From Lichenicoccus sp963693035 (GTDB lineage Bacteria > Pseudomonadota > Alphaproteobacteria > Acetobacterales > Acetobacteraceae), in the NCBI GenBank assembly GCA_963693035.2, contig CAXMMQ010000008.1:1-64000 (forward strand): a DNA stretch of 64,000 nt, in the 5' to 3' direction. The stretch's first letter is position 1. The number at the start of each line of letters is the position of its first letter. The notes beneath the pieces are model-generated. The model worked only from the letters and a program-made list of their open reading frames with translations, was not told the origin of the DNA and ran no database searches. This document shows, one piece after another, positions 1-8,325 of the stretch. A program made the translations under genes and the position numbers.

Positions 1-1237
1 CACCGCGCGCGCGGAACCGCATGACTGTGGCGCAGAGTGCAGCGCGATCACGGCCGTAGCGGGCATACACCCACTGGATCACCTCCTCGCGCCGCTCGGA
101 TTCGAAATCGACGTCGATGTCCGGCGGCTCGCGCCGTTCCGCCGACACGAAGCGCTCGAACAGCAGGCCGCTGCGCACCGGATCGATCGAGGTGATGCCG
201 AGCACGTAGCAGACCGCGGAATTGGCCGCCGACCCGCGGCCCTGGCACAAGATGTCCTGCGAGCGTGCATAGCGGACGATGCTGTGCACGGTCAGGAAAT
301 ACGGCGCATACTCGAGTTCCGCGATCAGCCGCAATTCGTGCCGGAGTTGCTTCTCCACGTCCTCCGGCAGGCCATCCGGATAGCGCAACGGCAGGCTGGC
401 CGCGACCTGACGCTGCAGCGCCTGCTGCGGGGTCTCGCCCGGCACCTCGGCCTCGTCCGGATACTGGTAGCGCAGTTCCGACAGCGAGAACCGGCAGCGC
501 TCGGCAATTTCCGAGGTGCGCGCAAGGGCTTCTGGATACGCCCCGAACAGCCGCGCCATCTCTGCCGGCGCCTTCAGATGCCGGTCGGTGAACCGCTCGC
601 GCCGGAACCCGGCCGCATCGATGGTGCAGCCCTCGCGTATGCAGGTCACCACGTCCTGCAGGATGCGCCGCTCCGGGATATGGTGCAGCACGTCGCCGGT
701 CACCACCGCGGGCACCCCGGCCTCGTCCGCCAGATCGGCAAGCTGCCGCAGCCGGACCGCATCGCCCGGACGCCGGCGCAGGCCGAGCGAGAGATAACAG
801 CGGCCGCCGAAATCCCGGCGCAGGCGACGCAACTCGTCCGCCAGCCGTGCGTCCGCCGCATCCGGCAGCAGCACCAGCAGCAGCCCCTCGCCATGCGCCA
901 CTAGGTCCTTCCAGCCGAGATCGCAACCCCCTTTACCAGTGCGGCCCTTGCCCAGCGTCAGCAGCCGGCACAGACGACCGTAGCCGCGGCGATCCATCGG
1001 GTAGGCCAGCACCGGCAACCCGTCACTCAGATCGAGCCGGCAGCCGACGATCAGCCGGATGCCGACCTCCTCGGCACGGGCATGCGCGCGCGCGATGCCG
1101 GCGAGCGTGTTGTGGTCGGTGATCGCGATCGCCTGCAGGCCAAGGTCCCTGGCCTGCACGAACAACTCCTCGACATGGCTGGCGCCGCGCAGGAACGAGT
1201 AGTTCGACGTCACCTGCAGCTCGACGTAATTTGCCAT
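1..1237 (-). CDS. dnaE2: Error-prone DNA polymerase DnaE2, 3' part cut by window edge
   Basis: C-family polymerase that performs SOS-induced translesion synthesis together with ImuA and ImuB. About 412 N-terminal residues are visible, beginning MANYVELQVTSNYSFLRGAS. The PHP domain follows (ITDHNTLAGIARAHA near residue 40), then the polymerase core with GRGSAANSAVCYVLG, and PDIDVDFE near residue 370 holding the catalytic aspartates. An alternative ATG six bases upstream (1243) overlaps the stop of the preceding small gene as TGATG, so translation is probably coupled to it. The rest of the roughly 1,050-residue family length lies left of the window. It is the last visible gene of a LexA-controlled operon. 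This gene is open through the window edge in a frame different from the longer spurious frames that overlap it. Confidence 0.95.
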   Translation of the reverse strand, partial: MANYVELQVTSNYSFLRGASHVEELFVQARDLGLQAIAITDHNTLAGIARAHARAEEVGIRLIVGCRLDLSDGLPVLAYPMDRRGYGRLCRLLTLGKGRTGKGGCDLGWKDLVAHGEGLLLVLLPDAADARLADELRRLRRDFGGRCYLSLGLRRRPGDAVRLRQLADLADEAGVPAVVTGDVLHHIPERRILQDVVTCIREGCTIDAAGFRRERFTDRHLKAPAEMARLFGAYPEALARTSEIAERCRFSLSELRYQYPDEAEVPGETPQQALQRQVAASLPLRYPDGLPEDVEKQLRHELRLIAELEYAPYFLTVHSIVRYARSQDILCQGRGSAANSAVCYVLGITSIDPVRSGLLFERFVSAERREPPDIDVDFESERREEVIQWVYARYGRDRAALCATVMRFRARG

Positions 1238-1242
1238 CCGCA

Positions 1243-1482
1243 TCAGTCCGAATTCGGATGCCGGTGCCGGGTGGTGGACGGCGCGCTGGCATCGGGGCGC
1301 TTCATCAGCACGTAGCCGGATCGTTCCAGATGCTGCACCAACCGTTCCGCGGTGATGCGCGCCATCGCATCGTCGGCATGGCGCACACGCTTGCGGCCAT
1401 CGTAGCGCAGCGCGAACGACAGGCTCTGCTCGATCTCCTCGTGGCTGGCGGGTCGCAGGTCGAGTTTGTCGTCTTCACTCAT
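1243..1482 (-). CDS. Small conserved protein of unknown function within the imuAB-dnaE2 operon
   Basis: A 79-residue, charged, soluble protein beginning MSEDDKLDLRPASHEEI. It has no signal peptide or membrane segment. The central part (FALRYDGRKRVRHADDAMARITAERLVQHLERSGYVLMKRP) looks like a helical fold followed by a basic strand, and the last ~15 residues look disordered. I recall similar short proteins annotated only as hypothetical in alphaproteobacteria, but this is memory, not a search. Its stop codon overlaps a potential dnaE2 start (TGATG) and it sits 71 bases after imuB, so it belongs to the mutagenesis operon by position. I assign no function. Confidence 0.75.
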   Translation of the reverse strand: MSEDDKLDLRPASHEEIEQSLSFALRYDGRKRVRHADDAMARITAERLVQHLERSGYVLMKRPDASAPSTTRHRHPNSD

Positions 1483-1502
1483 GGTGTCTCAATCACTCAA
1501 GG

Positions 1503-1543
1503 CCAGGGCTCCGCCCTGGACCCGCTGGGGCCTGAGGCCCCAG
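1503..1543. repeat. Pair of adjacent perfect GC-rich hairpins between imuB and the small gene
   Basis: Two perfect inverted repeats lie back to back. The first is CCAGGGC/GCCCTGG (1503-1509 with 1513-1519, 3-base loop). The second is CTGGGGCC/GGCCCCAG (1525-1532 with 1536-1543, 3-base loop). No T-run follows on either strand, so they are not classical terminators. They sit in the 71-base gap inside an otherwise tight operon and may stabilise or attenuate the transcript. The wording resembles recurring intergenic palindromes of high-GC Acetobacteraceae genomes (recollection only). Confidence 0.6.
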
Positions 1544-1553
1544 GCCCGCACTC

Positions 1554-3095
1554 TTAAAACAGACCATGCAGGAACCAGGAAAGTTCGCCGGTGGCGGGAT
1601 CGACGCCGTTGCCCTGGCGGAACAGCCAGAAGCGCCGTCCGTGCTGGTTCTCGACGATCCAGTAGTCACGCACCGCAGCCACCTCGCCAGCATGCTGCCA
1701 CCATTCACCGTGGATGCGTTCGGGACCGTCGGCGCGCACGATGCGGTGACGCACCCGCCGCCAGGTGAAGGCGCGCGGCGGATGGTCCGGCATCATCGCC
1801 ATCGCCTGAACCGGCTCGGGCGGATCGAGCAGGCGCACCGGCCTGGGCCATAAGGAAACAACGGGTGCGGACGTCTCCATCAGGGCCTGCGCCGGCACGG
1901 CCTGCTGCGAGCGTTCCGGGACGTCGCTCTCGACCGGTTGCAGGCGGTAGACCTTGTCGGCACCGAGCCGGTTCACCAGCCGGTCGATCAGCTCCGACAG
2001 GTCGGCCGGAGCCGTCGCACCCGGCGCCAGATCGGCCAACTCATGAAAGGGGGCACGCTGCGCATAGGCGAACGGCTCGACAGAGGGCAGCACGAGGCGC
2101 ATCGCCTCCACCCCCAGTCCCGGATCGACGGTCTCGATGCGCTCGTCCAGCAGCCGCGCCAGGTGGCGAACGTCGCGCACCGGCCGGGCGGTGCCGATAC
2201 GCACCACCTGCATCGTTGCATCGACGCGCTCGAACACCAGGTCGAGCCGGCGCGCACCCTCGCCGCGCTGCTCCAGTTGCGCGCACGCCTCGCCGACCAG
2301 GGTCAGGATGACGCTGGCGAAGGCCTCCGCGGTGGAGATCGGCTCGACGAAGGTCCGCCGCACCATGATCGTCTCCGGCGGCAGCACCGGCCGGATCGGC
2401 TCGCGCACCCGCCCCAGCGCCTGGTCGAGCCGGGTCAGCGGCATGTCGCCGAACCGCCGCGCCAGCGGACCGCGCGCGGTGTCGGCCAGCTGCCCGATCC
2501 GCTCCAGCCCGAGCCGGCGCAGGCTGTCCACCATCCCGGCCTCGAGACGCAACGCCTCCACCGGCAACGGCGCCAGCGCCTGCGCCTGGCGACCGGGCTC
2601 CACCACAGTGATCGGCTGGGTGCCGAACCGCGCCATCGCATGCGCCGCACCCGGGGTATCGGCGATCGCCAGCCGGCCGGAGAGCCGGTGCCGGGCCAAA
2701 TTCCCCGCCAGCAAAGCCAGCATCGGCCGTTCGCCGCCATGCAGGTGGGTGCAGCCGGTGGCATCGATCCAGATGCCGTCCGGCGGATCGGCCGCGGTCA
2801 GCGGTGACAGCCGCAGGCACCAGGCCGCCAGACGCGCCAGCGCCTCTGCATCCTCGGCCGGTGTCGCATCGACCACCACCAGATCGGGCACCATCGCCTG
2901 CGCATGCGCGAGCGGCATGCCGGCGCACAGGCCGAGCCCGCGCGCGGCCTGGTCGGCGGCGGCGATCACCATGCGACGCCCGTCATGGCCTCTGGTGACG
3001 ACCGGAAGCCCATCAGCCGGCGCGTCGCCATGGGATCTCCGCCGCCGGTCGGTCGGCCAGAACGGGAGCCAGAGCGAGACGACCCTGCGCATCGC
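1554..3095 (-). CDS. imuB: ImuB, catalytically inactive Y-family polymerase-like protein
   Basis: 513 residues, starting MRRVVSLWLPFWPTDRRRR. ImuB acts as the beta-clamp-binding hub that brings DnaE2 and ImuA to damaged DNA. The Y-family fold is recognisable (GMPLAHAQAMVPDLVVVDA, IDATGCTHLHGGE, DSLRRLGLERIGQLADT for the helix-hairpin-helix), but the acidic metal-binding residues of true polymerases are absent, as is normal for the family. The C-terminal block DYWIVENQHGRRFWLFRQG and WFLHGLF is typical. The start overlaps the end of imuA by 83 bases; the open frame extends further upstream, but only this start gives the usual N-terminus. Confidence 0.93.
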   Translation of the reverse strand, partial: AMRRVVSLWLPFWPTDRRRRSHGDAPADGLPVVTRGHDGRRMVIAAADQAARGLGLCAGMPLAHAQAMVPDLVVVDATPAEDAEALARLAAWCLRLSPLTAADPPDGIWIDATGCTHLHGGERPMLALLAGNLARHRLSGRLAIADTPGAAHAMARFGTQPITVVEPGRQAQALAPLPVEALRLEAGMVDSLRRLGLERIGQLADTARGPLARRFGDMPLTRLDQALGRVREPIRPVLPPETIMVRRTFVEPISTAEAFASVILTLVGEACAQLEQRGEGARRLDLVFERVDATMQVVRIGTARPVRDVRHLARLLDERIETVDPGLGVEAMRLVLPSVEPFAYAQRAPFHELADLAPGATAPADLSELIDRLVNRLGADKVYRLQPVESDVPERSQQAVPAQALMETSAPVVSLWPRPVRLLDPPEPVQAMAMMPDHPPRAFTWRRVRHRIVRADGPERIHGEWWQHAGEVAAVRDYWIVENQHGRRFWLFRQGNGVDPATGELSWFLHGLF

Positions 3096-3792
3096 AGCCC
3101 TCCACGGTCCAGGTTGCAGCCTCCGCACCTCGGCAGCGCAGCAGTTCGAGACGCCAGAGCGGCCGGCCGACGCCGGCGACCTCCGGTGCATGCATGAGCG
3201 GCGGCGGCGACGGCAGCCCGGTGATGCGCCAGCGGCTCCAGGCCCCGGACGGGGCGACCAGCGCCGGATCGTCGAAGCGCCGGCTGCGCCGCAGCACGAT
3301 GCCCAGCACGTCCGAGGCTTCCGCGGCCAGTTGCAGCCGGCGCGAGGCGACGAGATCCAGCCTGCCCTCCAGTTCGCAGACCACCCCGGCAAGGTCGGGA
3401 TGGCGCAGGCCCTCCTCCATCGCCGCCAGGGCCCCGCGATGCGCCTGCACCAGCACCAGCCGGCCAGGATCGAAGCCGACCTGGAGCAAGGCCGCCGGGA
3501 ACAGGTCGTGCCGGCCCAGGATCCACAGCACCGGCCCCGGATGCCGCCCCAGCAGCCCGGCCGCGAACAGGGCAGGCGCCGTGCCATGCTCCACTTCGGG
3601 ACCACCGCCGGCGACCTCGTGCACCGCGCCGAGGGCGAGGCCGCCGCCGGGCAAATGCCGGTCGATCGCCTCGACCTCGAACGGCAGTGCGGCGCGCGCC
3701 GAGCGGCCGCTGCCGTGCTGCCCCCTGCTGCGCTCGATAGCGGCGATCCGCGAGCGAAGCGCCATGATCGTATCGTTCTGCCCCTTCTGCAT
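3013..3792 (-). CDS. imuA: ImuA, RecA-like SOS mutagenesis protein
   Basis: 259 residues. ImuA is a RecA-fold protein lacking a full ATPase site that works with ImuB and DnaE2 in damage-induced mutagenesis. Visible family features are HLPGGGLALGAVHEVAGGGPEVEHG near residues 45-70, WILGRHDLFPAALLQVGFDP, and the EEGLRHPDLAGVVCELEG segment. The ATG at 3792 is preceded by a strong AGGAGG eight bases upstream. A LexA box lies 31 bases further up, so this is the first gene of the operon imuA-imuB-small gene-dnaE2. Its 3' end overlaps imuB by 83 bases. Confidence 0.93.
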   Translation of the reverse strand: MQKGQNDTIMALRSRIAAIERSRGQHGSGRSARAALPFEVEAIDRHLPGGGLALGAVHEVAGGGPEVEHGTAPALFAAGLLGRHPGPVLWILGRHDLFPAALLQVGFDPGRLVLVQAHRGALAAMEEGLRHPDLAGVVCELEGRLDLVASRRLQLAAEASDVLGIVLRRSRRFDDPALVAPSGAWSRWRITGLPSPPPLMHAPEVAGVGRPLWRLELLRCRGAEAATWTVEGCDAQGRLALAPVLADRPAAEIPWRRAG

Positions 3793-3822
3793 CGCGGGGC
3801 CCTCCTCCCGATCGCCTTTGCG

Positions 3823-3837
3823 GAACGTATAGTGAAC
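3823..3837 (-). promoter_or_regulatory. LexA (SOS) box upstream of imuA
   Basis: The plus strand reads GAAC-GTATAGT-GAAC, i.e. GTTC-N7-GTTC on the coding strand of imuA. This direct repeat is the established alphaproteobacterial LexA operator. It lies 31 bases before the imuA start, the expected position for repression of the imuAB-dnaE2 operon. Confidence 0.9.
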
Positions 3838-4046
3838 ATAGGGGTGGCGGGAAGCGCGATCTCAGGCGGCTCGTGGCACTTTTTCGGGAAGCCGAACGAG
3901 GTCAGGGAGATACAAAGCGGTCCGCAGGCAAGGTCTCAGGAACACATGCCCTGCAGGTTGCGGTTTCGTATCGGAACTCCTGCTTCGGCATGGTATGTCG
4001 AAACGATAACGGATCGATCCGTGGCTTTTCTCGTGGACTGCTGACA

Positions 4047-4712
4047 ATGCGCCTGCCCCATCTGGCCAGCATTGGCCTGGCCTGGGCCGTCCTGGCGCTG
4101 CCAAGCCAGGCCCTTGCAGATACCGCCTGCAGCGATGCGGCGCGCGATGCCGAGCGCACAGCCGGCCTGCCGTCGGGGCTGCTTTCGGCCATCGGCCATG
4201 TCGAGAGCGGCGGCCGCCCCTGGAGCGTCAATTCCGGCCAGCAGGGCGTGCAGTTCACTACCCGCGACGAGGCCAGCGGCTACGTGCAGAACCTGCTCGA
4301 CCAGGGGCGCCGGATCATCGACGTGGGCTGTTTCCAGGTCGATCTCTACTACCATCCGGAGGCATTCGCGCGCTGGCAGGACGGGCTCGACCCGACGGTG
4401 AACGCCACCGCCGCCTCGCGCATCCTGCAGGACCTGCACGCCCGCACCGGTGACTGGAACCAGGCGGTGGCGCTGTACCATTCCGCCGACCCGATGCGCG
4501 GCACGCCGTACATGCAGGCGGTGCTGCGCTCCTGGGGCGGCGGCACGGGTGCCGACGCCTCGCCGCTGCCGGCCTGGTCGGATCCGTTCACTATCATGGT
4601 CTCCGCTGAGGCGTCCGCGATCACGGTCTGGACGCCGGTGGGCGCGCACGGCGCGCCCGGGGGGCGCACCAGGCGCGCCCTGCGCGGCCTGCCCAGGATC
4701 ATTACGCCGTAG
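4047..4712 (+). CDS. Exported lytic transglycosylase (SLT domain)
   Basis: 221 residues. It cleaves peptidoglycan glycan strands in the periplasm. The chosen ATG gives a signal peptide (MRLPHLASIGLAWAVLALPSQALA, cut near ALA-DT); the frame is open 58 codons upstream but that part is not protein-like. The goose-lysozyme-type motif LLSAIGHVESGGRPWSVN carries the catalytic Glu, followed by VGCFQVDLYYHPEAF and ALYHSADPMRGTPYMQAVL, all typical of SLT enzymes. The C-terminus is Pro/Arg-rich. Its last 11 bases overlap the convergent glycosyltransferase gene. Such enzymes often serve envelope-spanning machines; whether this one serves the Tad system 3 kb away is speculation. Confidence 0.85.
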   Translation: MRLPHLASIGLAWAVLALPSQALADTACSDAARDAERTAGLPSGLLSAIGHVESGGRPWSVNSGQQGVQFTTRDEASGYVQNLLDQGRRIIDVGCFQVDLYYHPEAFARWQDGLDPTVNATAASRILQDLHARTGDWNQAVALYHSADPMRGTPYMQAVLRSWGGGTGADASPLPAWSDPFTIMVSAEASAITVWTPVGAHGAPGGRTRRALRGLPRIITP

Positions 4713-5895
4713 CGACTGCCGCCTTCGATCCGCTCTTGACGCCGGTCGCCTGGTTGCGAACCGCATGGAGGCGGTGAAGGATCACGCACACCACGGCGAA
4801 GACCACGACGCTGCTGCACCGGAATATCGGCGGCGAGATTCCGCACCACGGCAGCAGGAAGCCCAGGACCAGGATTGCGACTTCGGTAAAACTGAAGCTG
4901 CCCTGCCGCCGCCAGCGCTCGCTCGCCGTGAAGATGACCGCGAGGTTGAACACGGCGAGATCGTAGCCGAACGCGAACGGCGTCGCCAGGAACGTGCCGG
5001 CGCCGACCAGCGCCGCCCCGAGCATGCAGACGCCGCCGCGAAAGCAGCGCCATACCACGATCACCATGACCAGCGAACAGACCGCCTGCACGGCATGCGC
5101 CTGCATCGGCGTGGCGCCGAACGACAGCAGGTTGGAGGTGACGGTCGCCATCATGAAACGCACCTCCATCGTCTTTGACGCGATGGCGTCGCCGATGGTC
5201 GGAAGATGCTGCCACCAGCTCACCCAGACCGACGCCCCGAAGACCAAGGCGCTGGCGAGAAGGAACAGGATGGCGGTCACGCACGCACTGCCGATCGTCC
5301 GCCATTGCCGCGACGCCAGCAGGGCCACCGGCACCAGGATACCGAGCTGCGGCTTGTAGATCATCAGGCCGAACAACACGCCGGCCAACACCGGTCGGCG
5401 TGGGAGCAGCGCAAAGCCGCCGAACATCAGGGCGGCTACGATCATGCTGCTCTGTCCGCTGATACAGATTAGCAAGGTCGATGGCCCGACCAGCACCGCA
5501 ACCACGGCGGCCGGATTACGCTCGACCAAGCCGACGACCGTGACACAGGCCGTCAGCCCGACCAGTATCCAGAGCACATAGCCGAGCGCATAGGGCAGAT
5601 GACCCAGTGGCCAGACCAGCAGCAGCATTTGCGGCTGGTAGAAATACGGGAAAAAGCCTTTAGGCAAATGCTGAAAACTACGAAGCAGGCCATAATCGTA
5701 GATCAGCCCGGGCGGATGCATCTGCACAAAGGTCGCGAAAGACCGAAACGCGAAGTAGTCGTTCTGTCGGCTGACGCTCAGCGTCCCGATGCAGACGAAC
5801 GGCGTGGCAAAGGCGAAAAAAATCAGCAGCACCCTGCACAACGTGCGGGCCGGAAGTTCTCGGGCCTGCCACGGTATCGAAAAAGAGGTCATCAC
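4702..5895 (-). CDS. GT87/DUF2029-family polyprenol-dependent membrane glycosyltransferase (copy 1)
   Basis: 397 residues with about ten hydrophobic segments. GT87 enzymes transfer mannose or related sugars from polyprenyl-phosphate donors on the outer face of the inner membrane. Family signs are the first-loop QNDYFAFRSF with an acidic residue, PYFYQPQMLLLVWPL, the YKPQLGILVPVALLASRQWR block near residue 195, and TFLATPFAFGYDLAVF near the C-terminus. It is followed by a homologous gene upstream (5938-7128) with the same layout, indicating tandem duplication. The sugar and acceptor cannot be told from sequence. Confidence 0.8.
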   Translation of the reverse strand: MMTSFSIPWQARELPARTLCRVLLIFFAFATPFVCIGTLSVSRQNDYFAFRSFATFVQMHPPGLIYDYGLLRSFQHLPKGFFPYFYQPQMLLLVWPLGHLPYALGYVLWILVGLTACVTVVGLVERNPAAVVAVLVGPSTLLICISGQSSMIVAALMFGGFALLPRRPVLAGVLFGLMIYKPQLGILVPVALLASRQWRTIGSACVTAILFLLASALVFGASVWVSWWQHLPTIGDAIASKTMEVRFMMATVTSNLLSFGATPMQAHAVQAVCSLVMVIVVWRCFRGGVCMLGAALVGAGTFLATPFAFGYDLAVFNLAVIFTASERWRRQGSFSFTEVAILVLGFLLPWCGISPPIFRCSSVVVFAVVCVILHRLHAVRNQATGVKSGSKAAVATA

Positions 5896-5937
5896 GATCT
5901 CCAGGTTCCGCGTTTGAAAGTTGCCGGACGACCGGGA

Positions 5938-7128
5938 CTATGCCTGCGCCATGCGACCGGGCGCGGACGCGCCGGCAGTAGTCCTGCCGGATGCGGTTGC
6001 GCGCCGGACGATCAGCCAGAGCAGCGCCGACACCACGAGACTGCTGAGACAGAAAGCCTGCGTGAAGACGATGCAGCACGGCAGCAGGAAGCCGGCCAGC
6101 AGGATCACCACCTCCCAGGTGGCAAGGTCGGAATTGCGTCTGTGGCAGTCTCCGACGAAGACGATCACCGCCCCGCTCAGCAGCGGCATGTCGTAGCCGA
6201 ACGCAAACGGCGTCGCCAGAAAGGTTCCCACCGCCACCGCTGCCGCTCCGGGCATGGTCACACCTTGTCGCAGGCATGCCCAGACGGCGCCACAGGCTGC
6301 GACGGACATCACGGCCTGGATCGCGTGCGCCGCCGCCGTGGGAACGCCGAACACCAGGAGGTTCGACGTGACGGTCGCCATGACCGGACAAAACAGCAGC
6401 GTCGTCCGGGCAATGAGGTGGGCGAGGTTTGGCAGGTCGTGGAGCCAGGCCATCCATACCCCGATACCGAAGGCCGCAGCGCTGGCCGTCATGAACAGCC
6501 CTCCCATCAGACAGGTCCAGAGCAGGCAACGCCACTGCGACGACGCCACCAGTGCCAGCGGAACCAGGATGGCGAGCTGTGGCTTGTAGGTGAGCAGGCC
6601 GAACAGGATGCCGGCCCCGACCGGTCGTCGCGGCAGGAGCCGGAAACCCCCGAACAGCAACGCCGCGCTGAACAGGGCGGTCTGGCCGCACAGGGTCGTC
6701 CAGAGCGTCGACGGCGCCACCAGGCCAGCCAGGGCCGCCACCCGATGTCCGCGCAGCCCAAGCGCCACGAGGTAGCCGAGCAGCCCGAGTCCGATCCAGC
6801 AGACCCAGCCGGCGCCGAACGGCAGCAAGGCCAGCGGCCAGATCAGGAGCAGCATCCCCGGGTGGTACAGGAACGGAAACCGATCGCCATGCAGTCTGAA
6901 CTGAAGGCGCTCGAGCAGATGCAGGTCGTAGATCGACGCGGCCGGATCGTCGTGGATGAAACGAGAGAATGAGTAAAAGGCGAAATAGTCGTTCGTCGGT
7001 AACCGCGGCAGGAGCAGGAATTTGATCAACACGTAGGGACTCAGGAACCCGAACAGGATCACGATCGATGCACAGACGATGCCGAGATGCGCACCACGCA
7101 CTGGCCAGGTGCCGGGACGGATCGACAT
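5938..7128 (-). CDS. GT87/DUF2029-family membrane glycosyltransferase (copy 2)
   Basis: 396 residues, clearly paralogous to the neighbour at 4702-5895. Shared blocks are TNDYFAFYSFSRF, PFLYHPGMLLLIWPLALLP, TYKPQLAILVPLALVASSQWR and TFLATPFAFGYDMPLL. It has multiple membrane spans and probably uses a polyprenyl-phosphate sugar donor at the periplasmic face. It lies 42 bases upstream of copy 1 in the same orientation, so the two are probably cotranscribed, and it is divergent from the Tad operon. Identity between copies is moderate by eye, so the duplication is not recent. Confidence 0.8.
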   Translation of the reverse strand: MSIRPGTWPVRGAHLGIVCASIVILFGFLSPYVLIKFLLLPRLPTNDYFAFYSFSRFIHDDPAASIYDLHLLERLQFRLHGDRFPFLYHPGMLLLIWPLALLPFGAGWVCWIGLGLLGYLVALGLRGHRVAALAGLVAPSTLWTTLCGQTALFSAALLFGGFRLLPRRPVGAGILFGLLTYKPQLAILVPLALVASSQWRCLLWTCLMGGLFMTASAAAFGIGVWMAWLHDLPNLAHLIARTTLLFCPVMATVTSNLLVFGVPTAAAHAIQAVMSVAACGAVWACLRQGVTMPGAAAVAVGTFLATPFAFGYDMPLLSGAVIVFVGDCHRRNSDLATWEVVILLAGFLLPCCIVFTQAFCLSSLVVSALLWLIVRRATASGRTTAGASAPGRMAQA

Positions 7129-7554
7129 GGGGATCTAGGCCGCAGCGGCGCAAAACTGTGTCGGCACCCCGATCGACCCCGCAGATGCGGGACCCAGCGC
7201 TACGGCAACCGCAGTTTCGGACCCTGAGCCAATCGGCAAAGTAGCGCGGACCCGCAAATCGGCCTCCTGAATCCGAGGGGGCAGGACCCCCGGTGATGAT
7301 GGGGGTTAAAGTTTACCCTGAAGATTTTCAAGTAGCGTCAGTCAGATTCCCCTGAGCCGAAAAACTCAGAACGGATATATATTTTTGGACACGCCGCCGA
7401 CTCCAAATATTTAGTCCTCAGAAACACCGCAAAGTTCCGGAACCGACACATTTTTCCCTTGAGCTTAACGAAGAATTTATAGTTATGTCGGATCGCGGTT
7501 CAGCGCGTTCCGTTTCCGGCTTTCGGCGGACCGTTTCAACTAGGGAAGATGACG
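7129..7554. other. AT-rich divergent intergenic region between GT87 gene and Tad operon
   Basis: A 426-base non-coding stretch markedly richer in A and T than its surroundings, especially 7300-7500. It must hold the promoters of both the glycosyltransferase pair and the pilus operon. A candidate sigma-70-type promoter for flp is listed separately. Near 7276-7290 there is a short GGGGG-CAGGA-CCCCC hairpin. I see no open frame worth reporting and no riboswitch-like structure. Confidence 0.6.
7459..7488 (+). promoter_or_regulatory. Candidate promoter for the flp/Tad operon
   Basis: TTGAGC (7459-7464) and TTATGT (7483-7488) are separated by 18 bases. This would put transcription start roughly 60 bases before the flp start codon. 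The match is only fair, so an alternative sigma factor or a different start is possible. Confidence 0.3.
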
Positions 7555-7734
7555 ATGATTGATTACGTGAGGACCTACCTGAGGCTGAAGCATGACGAGC
7601 GCGCCGTGACCGCGCTCGAGTATGCCCTGATCGCCGGGCTCATTGCGGTCGTTATCATCACCGCGGTGACCACGCTCGGAACGACGCTGAAGGGCGTGTT
7701 CAACACGGTCAGCACCGGCATCAACGACGCCTGA
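7555..7734 (+). CDS. flp: Flp/Fap-type major pilin
   Basis: 59 residues. It is the major subunit of the Tad (tight adherence) type IVb pilus. The ATG at 7555 is chosen because AGGGAAG (7542-7548) is six bases away, whereas it abuts the earlier in-frame ATG at 7549. A short basic leader is followed by VTALEYALIAGLIAVVIITAV, with Glu22 at position +5 and Tyr23 at +6 as in Flp pilins. The residue before the predicted cleavage site is Ala17, where Gly is usual; the two pseudopilins of this operon do have Gly. A strong stem-loop follows the gene, fitting a pilin transcript kept at higher level than the rest. Confidence 0.92.
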   Translation: MIDYVRTYLRLKHDERAVTALEYALIAGLIAVVIITAVTTLGTTLKGVFNTVSTGINDA

Positions 7735-7757
7735 CGCCTGGACCGAAAGCCGGAAGC

Positions 7758-7786
7758 GCCGATGAAACCTCGATGGTTTCATCGGC
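7758..7786 (+). promoter_or_regulatory. Perfect 12-bp stem-loop after the pilin gene
   Basis: GCCGATGAAACC (7758-7769) and GGTTTCATCGGC (7775-7786) are perfect complements around a 5-base loop. No T-run follows, so it is better read as a 3'-end stabilising or partly terminating hairpin separating flp from cpaA. It covers an ATG at 7762 in the cpaA frame, which argues that cpaA starts further downstream. Confidence 0.7.
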
Positions 7787-7830
7787 TTCGGCGCGAAGGA
7801 TATTCCTACGACCACCGGGCCACGTACACG

Positions 7831-8322
7831 ATGATGTCCGAAATTGCCGTCGGGGTTGCCGTGACCCTGCTGCTGATCGCAGCGCTCGGCGACATCGCGA
7901 GACGCAGGGTGGCGAACCGATTGTCACTCCTGCTCGCACTCGACGGCGTGCTGCTGCAGGCCATCCACGGCGACGTCATCACGTCGTGCCTGGCATCGGC
8001 ATCGGTTTTCATCGCCGCCATATTCTGCTGGCGTGCCGGCCTGATGGGCGGCGGCGACGTCAAGTTGCTGGCGGCCGCCGCGTTGCTAGTACCGCCTCGC
8101 TTGGTGCCTGGGCTGGTGGTTGCGATCGCCCTGGCGGGCGGCGTGCTCGGACTGCTCTATGTCGGACTGCGGCTCCTGGTCGGGAAGCCGTCCGGTCGTC
8201 ACTCGCGCGTGCTGCTCCGGCGCCTGCTGCGGATCGAGCAGTACCGCATCTGGAGGGGCTTCTCGCTGCCCTATGCATCCGCCATTGCCGCCGGCGCCGC
8301 TTTTATCCTGCTCGAGGGCTGA
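7831..8322 (+). CDS. cpaA: CpaA/TadV prepilin peptidase
   Basis: 163 residues from the chosen start (MMSEIAVGVAVTLLLIAALGD). This A24-family aspartic protease removes the leader of Flp and pseudopilins at the inner membrane. The two catalytic Asp are in ALGDIARRRVANRL and the GGGDVKLLAA motif. Several membrane spans are present. The frame is open back to an ATG at 7762 with a GGAAG nearby, but that codon lies inside a perfect hairpin and the extra residues are basic and unlike the family, so 7831 or 7834 is preferred. Ends four bases before cpaB. Confidence 0.88.
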   Translation: MMSEIAVGVAVTLLLIAALGDIARRRVANRLSLLLALDGVLLQAIHGDVITSCLASASVFIAAIFCWRAGLMGGGDVKLLAAAALLVPPRLVPGLVVAIALAGGVLGLLYVGLRLLVGKPSGRHSRVLLRRLLRIEQYRIWRGFSLPYASAIAAGAAFILLEG

Positions 8323-8325
8323 TCG

